From NCBI GenBank assembly GCA_034096865.1, contig JAWQFJ010019006.1, positions 1 to 25,000 on the forward strand: a DNA stretch of 25,000 nucleotides, in the 5' to 3' direction. The stretch is from Theodoxus fluviatilis. Lineage: Eukaryota; Mollusca; Gastropoda; Cycloneritida; Neritidae. Both the position numbers and the translations under genes were made by a program. Within the stretch, counting starts at the first letter, position 1; each line of letters opens with the position of its first letter. Positions 1 to 11,491 of this stretch are shown here, piece after piece. Below the pieces are notes generated by a model. That model saw only the letters and a program-made list of their open reading frames with translations, was not told where the DNA came from and did no database searches.

Positions 1-80
1 AGGCATACTTTTTATTTGAAATGTATCTATATTGCGAACCTATCAAAGGTATCTTTAAGCATCTGTGGGAGTGAGTTTTT

Positions 81-233
81 TAAAACACATACAAAACACA
101 CACACATACATGCAAACACGCATATACACACATGCACTTACATGTTAACACATACAAATGCACACACACAAATGCAAACACACGCACACACACACACACA
201 CACACACATACACACACGCGAACATTCACACAC

Positions 234-236
<3 letters not shown>
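81..236. repeat. (CA)n-rich tract
   Basis: Imperfect CACA run with ATAC and ATGC interruptions. It lies in the intron downstream of the last visible PRDM14-like exon. Confidence 0.9.
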
Positions 237-304
<68 letters not shown>

Positions 305-326
305 CAGAGAGACAGAGACAGAGAGA

Positions 327-372
<46 letters not shown>

Positions 373-379
373 AGGGAGG

Positions 380-426
<47 letters not shown>
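237..426. repeat. (GA)n tract with GACA and GGGA variants
   Basis: A GAGA run follows the CA tract directly, with a GACAGA block near 285-320 and GGGA units near 366-383. Confidence 0.95.
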
Positions 427-428
<2 letters not shown>

Positions 429-544
429 CAGAGGAATGGAGTAACATATTGTTGGATATTTGGACGAGTGCAGAGACGTGTATTCTGACCGAAAAACTCA
501 CGTTTGAGCAGACACGCATACACAATGATGTTTTTTATTCGTAC

Positions 545-889
545 ACGTACGCAAATTTATGCACGAATACACACACTCACGCACACGTACACATTCATGC
601 ACACACACATATATACACACATGCACACGCACACACATACATACACCCACACGGACACACATACACACAAGCACACGCATACACACACACACACACACAT
701 GCACACACACACACGCACACACACACACACACACACACACGTACACACACACAGACACACACACACACACACATACACACACACACACATACACACACAC
801 ATACACACACACACGCACACACACACACACACACACACGTACACACACACAGACACACACACACACACATACACACACACACACACACG

Positions 890-957
<68 letters not shown>
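545..957. repeat. (CA)n-rich tract, long
   Basis: CA dinucleotides dominate, with scattered GTACAC, CATACAC and GCAC interruptions. The last 60 bases are nearly pure. The tract stops about 20 bp from the exon donor at 976. Confidence 0.95.
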
Positions 958-958
<1 letters not shown>

Positions 959-976
959 AAGCTTATAGCGCCTTAC

Positions 977-1103
977 CCGCATGTGCTTGTTGAGGGAGGA
1001 CGACTGGCTGAAGGACTTGTCACACACCAGACACTTGTGAGGCCTGTGCTTCTCGTGCACGTGTAGGATGTGAATGCGCAACCGATCTCTCTTCTCGAAC
1101 GAT
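977..1103 (-). CDS. PRDM14: PRDM14-like exon: rest of finger 2 and most of finger 3
   Basis: The acceptor is TTTGCAG (AG at 1105-1104) and the donor is CGG|GTAAGG (GT at 976). The exon is 127 bp, enters in phase 2 and leaves in phase 0. It encodes [42 protein letters not shown] (residues 224-265). H234 and H239 complete finger 2. Finger 3 has C247, C250 and H263, but its last histidine must come from the next exon, which lies left of position 1. The linker EKHRPHKC replaces the usual TGEKP linker, as in PRDM14. No further finger-coding sequence is visible between 1 and 976, which is nearly all dinucleotide repeat. Confidence 0.95.
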
Positions 1104-1509
1104 CTGCAAATCGCCAAAGACAATTCTGCACGCTGGAAAAGGGTTTGAGACAACATGGAATGACTACTGATAATAGTCTATGATTTTTATTATAAGTAAC
1201 ATTAAAGTATAGGGGAATTTCACCCCCGGTCGCCGCTGTGCAGCGCTCAGTAACCAATTTCACTTCTCGGCAGAAATAAGCACTTAGTTTTTTATGTTTA
1301 CCATAACTACTTTTTCTCTCTCGCTATTCTTGAATACCGGGATTAACTCTTTGGTGGTAATTAGTATTTGACAATAATGAATTTTACGGAGAAGGTTGCA
1401 GGAAGGAAATGCAACAACAACAACAACAACAACAAAGGCTTGATAAAGGAATGTAGTTTTGCTCTGAGAAGCCAAACCAGCTTATCGATAGACAAAGAAT
1501 GAAAGTGAC

Positions 1510-1563
<54 letters not shown>

Positions 1564-1603
1564 ATGTGTTTAATTGAGAGAGAGAGAGAGAGCGAATGTG
1601 TTT

Positions 1604-1659
<56 letters not shown>

Positions 1660-4165
1660 GGGGATGTTAAGGGGATTGATGTGAATAAGGGGTTGGAAGA
1701 AGATAATTGAATGGTTGGATGAATTAATGAATTAATGAATTAATGAAAGGATGAGTGGATGGATGAATGGATTTATAGATGAGTGGATGGATGGATGGAT
1801 GGATGGATGGATGGATGGATGGATGTGTGGATGGATGGATGCATGGGTGGATGTGTGGATGGATGGATGGATGGATGGATGGATGGATGGATGGATGGAT
1901 GGATGAATGGATGAATGGATGAATGGATGGGTGGATGGATGGGTGGATGGATGGGTGGATGGATGGATGGATGGATGGGTGGATGGATGGATGAATGGGT
2001 GGATCGGTGGATTGGTGGATGGATGGATGGACGGATGGGTGATGGGTGAGTGGATAAGACTTCGTAGTCAGTCAGCCTATGTCGGCAATGCTCGGCTATG
2101 TTCGACACCAAAGCCATTGGCGTTGGCTGGAATGTGAGCAAGTCAAGACCATTTCCTTCAGTCATTCTTCCTTTCCAAATGGCGTAGAGAGTCATAGTAG
2201 GTACATCTTTACCTGCAACCACTCTCTCCCGGGTTGGCGGGCTTGCGGGGAAGAAATGGAGGAATAAAGAAGAGAGTGGAATGTCAAAATGACACATCGC
2301 TTTTGCGGCAAAATGCTTCTGGATTCATGAGAACTGAAGTGAAACCACTTGGGAAAAGTCATATGCATATTATATATAGCAGGCAAGAGGTAAAGACAGG
2401 GGTGCTTGCTTGTAGACGGCGGCTTTTCGTACATCAGTGAATGCTGAAGCTGCAAACTGTCTCAGTGCAACAAAGACTTACTGCGTGATGACTTGTAAGC
2501 TTTCGACCCTCTGTTTTCACAGCAAATCTCTCTTTCACGACTCAACTCATTCGTCGACGTCTATTCTTGTGAGATGTGTGGTCACATCTACATGTAGCAT
2601 TTGATAAAGTCTACTGTTACAGATGAATACTTCTCTTGAAAGAAAAATTAAACAAGTTATTTAAATTTTGACTGCAATACTCCTTGGCTAGTCCACATCT
2701 CAACAGAAACGTATCGTATTGTACAGTGGAGTTTTCGATTTGATTCTTGTATTTCGCATCCCCCCTGCCACTCTCCAATGACTTTCACCTACAACTGCAT
2801 TCCTATCAATAAATGCATAAACATCCATCGCTTTTTACAAAGTCATGCCCGAAACAGTTCAGACAGCGAAACATTGCTGTAAGGCGTCTCGTTGACCAAC
2901 GGAATAGCCAAATATATTTTCTACCGTGTTGGCATGGCTGTTGAACCATACAGTACTGAAAACATCCCTCTCCATCATGTCTACAAATTCGCACCATAAT
3001 TATTTACAAAGTTGATCAATGCGGCGCGTGGATGGAGTGCCAAATCCCATTGGTCAGTACGGGACGATGGGGCGGAGTTGTGGAGAAATTCATGAGAGCA
3101 TCACTCATTTACTCACCGTGTGCAGAGGTTGCAGGGGAATTTCCTGTCGCCCTGGTCCACGCACCGCGTGTACTTGAGGTGCTTGTCGCGGTAGTACTTG
3201 TAGGCAAACACCTTCCCACACCTTTCGCACTGAAAACCCTCGCTGGCTGCAACAGTGGTGTGGCTTTATAGAACAATGCATCCGTTTTCTTGTAAACAGG
3301 CTGCATTAGTAAAGATTTACACTGGACGATATGTTGGATTTGAGAAATTTTTATACAAACTTTAATTTTTCGTACATCTGTTAAAATGTTAAAATGATTG
3401 ATGCGCAATTGTGAAGGCATCTTTCAGACGTATTCAAGGAAAAAATCACCCGAGATAAGTAGGATTGAAAAAGAAGAAGAGATAAATGGAGAAAAATCAA
3501 TCCATTGAGAGAGATGATAAAATATGACAAATCCATTTGACTAAATAAATTTGCGATAGAAAATGTTGGCCGCTGACATTACAAGCAGATCCCTTCTGTG
3601 TGTGTTTCTTTGACCTGCTTTGACAACAGCTCAACTGACTTCGCCCTTAGATCGCCCCGAAATGGCTGCTGCTGTGAAATTAATTCTTTTATTTAAAATA
3701 AATCCATGCGCTATGTTCACTGCAATGGCAGACGATCAATTACTGAAATGAATTGAACAACTCTGCAAGGAACCTGCAGGTGAAACGTCAAACCAAGTCT
3801 CAAAAACGATGTATCATCTAAATGGAGTCCATGCACTGTAAGGGGCGGGCGGAGCTTAGTGGGATGCTTCACTGCCATTGGTCAAACCAGGCTAATGAGG
3901 GCGTGGTTTCGGAAAGGTCTATGGCAAGTCCACTCACTGTCGGCTTCCTCCTGAGCGCCGCCGTCCGCCATCTCCTTCAGAGCGACGGGAACGCCCATGA
4001 ACTGCAAGTAGCTGTCCCCGTACCACACCAGCAGCTCCGTGCCCTGGGGAATGTCCTTGCACGCCTCATACCAAATCTCGCTGTCCACCTGTGGCACACA
4101 GTCAGTCGCAGCATGTAGCCTGGATTGGGAGTGAGGAGCGGGGGTTGGTGGGGCGTTGGGGTTGG

Positions 4166-4238
<73 letters not shown>

Positions 4239-7200
4239 ATCCCAACAGTTGTTTTTACGGCTTCCTTTCTTCTTTTGAAGGCATAATACAAATACATCGC
4301 AAATGACATCAAGAGAGGGACCTCATTTGTACCTAGGCGATAATTTCTGTCAAACAAATCATAAATACACTTCTATCTGAGATCTTGGTAGGCGATACAC
4401 CAGAGCAAGATATGTAGTTCTTCCTCATCCTTTTGACGGCATGACGGACAAAACAGTGTCCTGCATAAGACGATGATCCAGCGTGGATACACCAGAGCAA
4501 GATATGTAGTTCTTCCTCATCCTTTTCACGGCATGACGGACAAAACAGTGTCCTGCACAAGACGATGATCCAGCGTGGATACACCAGAGCAAGATACGTA
4601 GTTCTTCCTCATCCTGTTCACGGCATGACGGACAAAGCAGTGTCCTGCCGGAATCATTAACGAAACGATATTTATGTCTGTACAGCTCACTGATTACCGC
4701 ACGGAAACGGACAAATATATATCTGATTATTTGTTTGTTGACGATGTACAGATACTGCTGCCTGAAGAGAACAGATCTATACTGATAATAAAATGTATAC
4801 TTTGAGCTACTGCTAAGAATGCCAGACCATTCCTGTTTGTACTCCCTCAAGAACCGCTTTTCATTCTCTTCATGTTGCCTTTCCCAGTAATAGCCTAAAC
4901 TGTATGCATTTGATATCACTTGCCGAGTTACTTTTTTCAGTAATCAGTGACATATCACACACTTTGCGAGGATATCTAGTATAGTTCATTCTCAAAATTA
5001 TTAACCAATTCTTTCGTGCTCGCAATTTAGCATTGATGTACAAAGGGTACCTGCCTGTCTCCACGTATGCAATAACATTTGGAGTCTAAGGTGGTAGATG
5101 CAAAAATCGTTTCAATGCTTGAAGATGGACCTTCTCTACATCAGAGCATTCAGTTACATCCCACACTACCGCCAAATACATAAGAACAGGTAAAACTTGT
5201 GCATAAAAAAGTTTGAAAAAAAGGTGTCACACATCCAAGTTTTCCCCAGTATTTGTTAACTTGGAGTAAACCAGCTTTGGCTCTTTGTGCCAGATCTAGC
5301 TGTAGCGTTCTGCACGACAGCCGCGCAGAACAGATTACCCCAAGGTATTTATATTAATTTACAACATCCAGTTGCTTCCCCACCAAAAACCATCTCTCGT
5401 GCTCAGCAAGAAGACCACCATTACAAAATACCAAAACAGTTTTTTTCAAAGTTGACCTGGGCCCGTATTCACAACGGCGATTTATCGGCGATTTATTTTA
5501 ACTCCGATTTATCTCTAAACTCAGACGATTCCAACTGCCTGTTCCGCTCTCCCTTGGCTGGAAACCAGTATATATAGCAAAGCGCAACCTAGGATCCTCT
5601 GACGAGCGTACCTTATCTAACCGATCAAGATAACGCGGGGCTAGGGGATAAATCGAGTGTTAAAAAGATAAATCGCCGTTGTGAATACGGGCCCTGTAGA
5701 CCAAGTTTATGTACTTTCTTTACTAGTACGGTCAACTGATTTTGCAGTCCAACTACAGTGTCTGAAATAAGCACAACATCATCAACGAACAAAAGGAGGA
5801 ATACAAAAACAAATTCAAACCCGAGTTGTACACCATGTTTTCAAATTTCATTTACTTTCCTCGTTACATATGAAATTAATAAGGAAAATAGTATCGTACT
5901 GGCTTTGCAGTGTTAGGCCCCGTTTACTCTCGAATGAAGCACTGCACTGACCATTGAGGAGGAGGAGGAGGAGGAGGAGGAGGAGGAGGAGGAGGAGGAG
6001 GAGGAGGAGGAGGAGGAGGAGGAGGAGGAGGAGGAGGAGGAGGAGGAGGAGGAGGAGGAGGAGGAGGAGGAGGAGGAGGAGGAGGAGGAACGCTTTCTAC
6101 TACCTTCAAATAAAGGAACGAAATGAGTCTGCGTAGCAAGAGGAAGAAGTGGAAAAGCGCTGTACAAGACTGCATGACATGTACGGTGCCTGTAATGAAG
6201 CCTGTACGCGGCATGTACTGTGCTTGTATGAAGCCTGTACGAGGCCTTACTGTGTTTGTATGAAGCTTGTACGAGACCTTACTGTGCTTGTATGAAGCCT
6301 GTACGAGGCCTGTACTGTGCTTGTATGAAGCCTGAACGAGGCATGTACTGTGCTTGTATAAAACTTGTACGAGACTTGTGCTTGTATAAAACTTGTACGA
6401 GACCTGTACTGTGCTTGTATGAAGCCTGTACGAAGCCTGTACTGTGCCTCTATGAAGCCTGTACGAAGCCTGTACTGTGCCTCTATGAAGCCTGTACGAG
6501 GCCTGTACAAGCCTGTACAAAGCCTGTACGAGGTCCATACGGTGCTTGTATGAAGCCTGTACGAAGCCTGTACTGTGCCTCTATGAAGCCTGTACGAGGC
6601 TTGTACAAAGCCTGTACGAGGTCCATACGGTGCTTGTATGAAGCCTGTACGAGGCCTGTACTGTGCGTGTATGCAGCCTGTACGAGGCCTGTACTCTGCT
6701 TGTATGAAGCCTGTACGAGGCATGTACTGTGCTTGTATGAAGCCTGTACGAGGTCTGTACGGTGCTTGTATGAAGCCTGTACGAGGCATGTACTGTGCTT
6801 GTATAAAACTTGTACGAGGCATGTACTGTGCCTCTATGAAGCCTGTGCGAGGTCTGTACGGTGCTTGTATGAAGCCTGTAGAGACTGCCTACCTGAATGG
6901 TGATGAGGTTCTGCTCCTGGGCGTAGCGTGCGCAGTTGACGTAGGCAAGCCAGTTGGCAGAGCTGCCTCGTCCGTCCACGAAGTAGCTTAGCTTCCCTTC
7001 CTGGAAAATCTGCACAGATGGAAAAAACACGCGGTGGCTTATACGTTTCTAGGTACACTGTAGTGCCTTTTCATTTCATAATGCATAATTCATATAATAT
7101 ACATGAAGATTTTTCCCCCACGAGAAATGTCAAGACCAGACCACACAAACAGCTTCTGTCATGCGCGCTTTGCTCTCAGTCGGGATTTGTTACTCGGCTG

Positions 7201-7367
7201 CCTTTTAATGCAAGGAAAAAAGACCCTCGCACGAACGCATGCCGTGTGCACATACACAAATACCTACACCTACACCCACATATGCACCTACACACACACA
7301 CACACACACACACATACACACACACACACCTACACACAAACATACACACACACACACACACACGTAC

Positions 7368-7413
<46 letters not shown>

Positions 7414-10400
7414 ACACACACCTATGGAAACACACACACACATTCACACACACGAACACTTTGCATTTCCCACTCATAGAGAAATATACATCATACCACC
7501 TCTTTAACGCACGACAGGGAACCCTTTTCCATTTGTTTCCTTACCTAAAACCCAAACCTACCCTACTCTTTTAGTCCCCAACACATCTCCCATGCTCACC
7601 CCATCCCCCCTTTCTACGGGTTGGGGTAAGAATTGACCATACGCGTCTCCATACGCGATTTTTAAAAGGCCAATAATTAGGGAAATCGTTTTGACATTCA
7701 AACTCTAACCAGCTCTGGTAATGTTCGCAGTCTATGGCCTTACACATCCTTTAAAGGCTAGTAGTCCGTAAACATAATCAATCAATTCATTCATTCATCC
7801 ATCCATTCATTCAATCGTTCGTTCGTTCATTCATTCGCCCCATTACCGCAACCGCGTCTCCCTACGCGACTCCACAGAATCAAATTAACAAGGGAAATCG
7901 TGACTTGCTCTTATCATAACCAGCTCTAAGGATTTTTCGTGATTAATAGCCTCACATAGCCCACAAAGACTGATGGGTCGTAATATATCATCCATTGATC
8001 CATCCATCCATCCATCCATCCATCCATCCATCCATCCATCCATCCATCCATCCATCCATTCATCCATCCATCCATCCATCTATCCACCCACTCACCCACC
8101 CATCCACCCACCCACCCTACCCTCTTATAACTGATGCAAAAATGTCCACACATCTGAGCGACTCTTGCTGCAGCAGGGTGCACCTTGCCACGCAAGATCT
8201 GCACCCACCTCCCACATGTGCGAGTTGTCGTCGTTGGTTTTGACTTCGCTGGTGTTGACGATGCGACCCTTGAAGGGGCCGAAGCGCGTGCCCTTGGCAA
8301 TGACGGTCTTGGTACAGAACACTCCGTAGTGCATCAGTCCCGCCACGTTAGCCGTGAACAAGGCCACGCCTGTAACAGTCAAAGTAAGAGTAACAACGGC
8401 GATGACAACGACGACGACGACGACGACGACGACGACAATGAAAACGAGAATGACCATCTCGCCTCGTTGACTCCTTGGACTCTTTGCGGAACACTGAGCC
8501 TTAGCAAAGTCTCTCAGCCAGACTTCTGTTCCAAGCACGTTTCTTAAACCAATCTCCCGTCTTTTCAGGGGCCACACTGAAGAGGACCAACTTAAGGTAA
8601 GTGGAACAATTATACAGAAGCATGAAAGAACCAAGACGCACAAAGTGTGACAAGATACGACAAAATGATACAGAAACCTTGCTCATAAAATCGTTCTTCC
8701 CTCCGACAATTATTGCACCATGTATCCTGATGAAAGCTTATTCAGCTTTGAGATTTCACAACCTACCCTACTCCCATCCCACTGCCAACTCATTTCACAA
8801 AATGTTGCGCACTCGCAAAAAAAGTAAATTCTTCAAAATGTATTATTGTTTCGTTTTATTTCTGCGATCTCATGTGGCCAAGAAGTGTAGAAATCGCGTT
8901 AATTAAACATTGCAAGAAGACCAAATCTTCGTGGTCTTAGATAACAACCAAACGCAACGATACATATTCGGAAATCACTTTTCATAGTTGCCTCATTTTT
9001 TGGTGGATTGTTGTTGTAGCAACAGAACAGTTTTATTTTATCCCACAGCATCAGATCATACTGTCTTCTGTGCAAAACTCTGCCATCAAGGTGCGAGAAC
9101 TGAGTTCATTGAGTTGTATTTGAAAAGTACAGAATGTTGTCCAATTTCAGAACGAAGTATTCCAGACGACTGCACTCCATAATAGCGTTATTACGCCATT
9201 CGCTACGAAGCATCTTTTTATTTGCAGGGTTGTTGTGTGTACTCTCGAATGACGTTTTACACAAAAAGAGGGGAAAATTGCGCCTACGGCTTTGTCTATA
9301 AGTAGCCTCTAAACATCTTTCTCCACACCCACCATCTCGCAACTCTTTCTCTTTCTCTTTCGTTCCTGCTTTAGCTCCTTCGCCATTCCTTCCCCTCAGG
9401 ACGCCTCTCTCTCGCAACCCTGCATCCTTGTCACCCTATCTGCCAACCACATGGTGAGCATCAGGCCATCAAGGCTGCGCATGTGTGTCTACGAACCGGA
9501 AGAGGAGGGGTGTGGTGAGCAGTTCTGTGTACTCTAAGGGGAGAGAAGAGGGCCAGTTTGTCTCAGAAAATGTCAAGTGAAACGGCAAACTTGTTACTTC
9601 CCTCGCTCCTCTCCTCAAGTTGTGGGAGGGACTCGGAAACGAAGCGAGGGTGGGCTGAATCTCCCTTCAGGTAGCACTCATGGAGGACAGGTGAGGCGGG
9701 CCAGCTAGATTACAGGTGGCACAGGTGAGGAGAGAAGAGGGGACGGACTGGAGGAGGCGGGTGGGAGGACAAGAGAGGAGACGGGATTCAACGAGAGACG
9801 ACAGGCATCTTGTGCACACAAGCTCTCTCTAAATGGGAAGACGTTTTGTGTCGTTCCAACGAAGAAGTGGGTATTTGTCAAGTTAATGCCGATGAAAGCT
9901 CGGCTGTAGGTAAAAAAAGAAAAGAAATGTCAGACACATGAAGATCTCTTTTAATATTGGACGGTAACGTTGTCATGATTAGAGAGCGTGAGAAGTCCGT
10001 GCTATGAAGTTAATACACACAATGACAGTATGTTAATGGCGTGCGTGCACGTACATAGGATGTTGTGAGCAAGAATGTGTGTGCGGGCTTACCTTTTCGT
10101 CTGCATACGAATAAAGTGTCTCCGGAATTTTGTTTAGCCAGACAAATGTTAAAAACGCACCTTTTTATCAAGGAGCAATGATAAGCAACATCAAATACAC
10201 ACAATTATCTTATCATGTGCAATGACCCTCTCCACAATGTCTCCAGTTGCAAATTTATGTTCAGTCACATTGTGGTATGCAATAGTTGTGCACACATGGT
10301 TATTTGTGTAAAGAGATGGATATCACAAAAAAGTTTGAGTAAACATGATCTCATTCACAAACTGCATCCAGCACGGGTAATGTGCAACATCTGCACCCTC

Positions 10401-11379
10401 TAGTGAACAAACATTTTGGGCGCCTCACTGTTTGGGGGAATAATAAGAAATGGTTACATTATCTGACAAAAAGGCAAAATGAAAATTTCAAGGGCAAAAT
10501 CTGACATGAATTTCTGAAGGAAGTATAAAAAACGTACCGAAAAAAGAGAAGAAAGCCACTTCGGCTCTCTCGGCCTATTGGCACTGGGAAAATGCACTCG
10601 CTTCAAATCCACACAAGCCAAGCTCGCTTTAAGCAAACTATTATCTGCAATACTTTAGGACGTAGTCACTATGATTTGCATAACTGCAGTGGGAAAGCTT
10701 ATTCCGACACTCATTAACATTTGCACATTAATTTTTTGAAAGAAACAGACTTTAAAACTTTTTTGTTTTTATTTCTTTAAAAACGCGTTATGGGGATATT
10801 AAACTTTAAAAAATATCAATACCTTTACAGCCCTATGAAATTATGAACAGTATGCAAACATTGACAACGAATACGGCCACAACGGTGTCCATGCAACTGA
10901 TCGCAATTTGTTTTAAATACATGTACATTTAAGATCACATCTTTGTCAAAATACTATTTCACCTTAGATATGATAATTTTGGGGGGTTCAACCGCAAACT
11001 AGGTTCCTTTCATTAGGTTGCAGCAACACGGTGATCAACTTTCCTAATATTTTGCTACCACGTATTCGTGAGGTCTAGATAATGTTGCTGCTTTTTAAAA
11101 CTGCATCTTTTACCCCTGCCAGATTGAAATTGGGAAGAATGAGATATGTTGACCACCCGAATCGTCACTCTTCATCGCTAAGCATCAAATGAGGACAAAA
11201 TACATTCACGATGGCAAAAAAGAAACCCTTCAATTAAAATATGACTATCACAGACACACAGACAAAGCTAATTTTTTTCTTGCAGGAAACAATTATTTAA
11301 AGGACAGAACTGGACTAAACAAGAGAGAGAGAGAGAGAGAGAGATTTCTTTATTCGGCCGACGACCCATTTGATATTTT

Positions 11380-11459
<80 letters not shown>

Positions 11460-11460
11460 A

Positions 11461-11491
<31 letters not shown>

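Larger units (their letters stand above)
4384..5920 (-). mobile_element. Decayed non-LTR retrotransposon (LINE), RT and C-terminal part, 5'-truncated
   Basis: On the minus strand, from about 5900, broken frames read [13 protein letters not shown], then [10 protein letters not shown] and [19 protein letters not shown]. These are the reverse transcriptase palm with a variant of the YADD catalytic box (FVDD). A MITE interrupts the reading at 5460-5693. It then resumes with [73 protein letters not shown], and ends in a CPSC...[10 protein letters not shown] zinc-knuckle segment. Several frameshifts and stops show it is dead. It lies in the PRDM14-like intron in the same orientation as the gene. 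The clade (RTE-like or CR1-like) cannot be fixed by eye. The 5' end stops near the (GGA)n tract. Confidence 0.85.

Noticed and set aside
16..1066. Long open frames giving His-Thr, Cys-Val or Arg-Glu repeats
   Set aside because: They are translations of (CA)n and (GA)n arrays. They are open on both strands and have no other sequence character.
1773..2297. Pro-His-Ser repeat protein, and a SINE-like 3' end at 2050-2110 next to the (GGAT)n tract
   Set aside because: The protein is a microsatellite translation. The flank (minus sense GACATAGGCTGACTGAC) only loosely resembles the SINE-like 3' end and lacks the other blocks.
5287..5577. 96-codon plus-strand frame
   Set aside because: It runs antisense through the LINE remnant and into the MITE, so it is not a gene.
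5913..6903. Polyserine/polyproline frames and 11-residue repeat proteins
   Set aside because: They come from the (GGA)n and 33-bp arrays, whose periods are multiples of three. Openness in several frames on both strands is expected by construction.
10060..10204. Minus-strand exon ending in AAAAG|GTAAGC near 10092
   Set aside because: The donor is strong, but it would fall between two PRDM14-like exons that already match in phase. No good acceptor or motif supports it.
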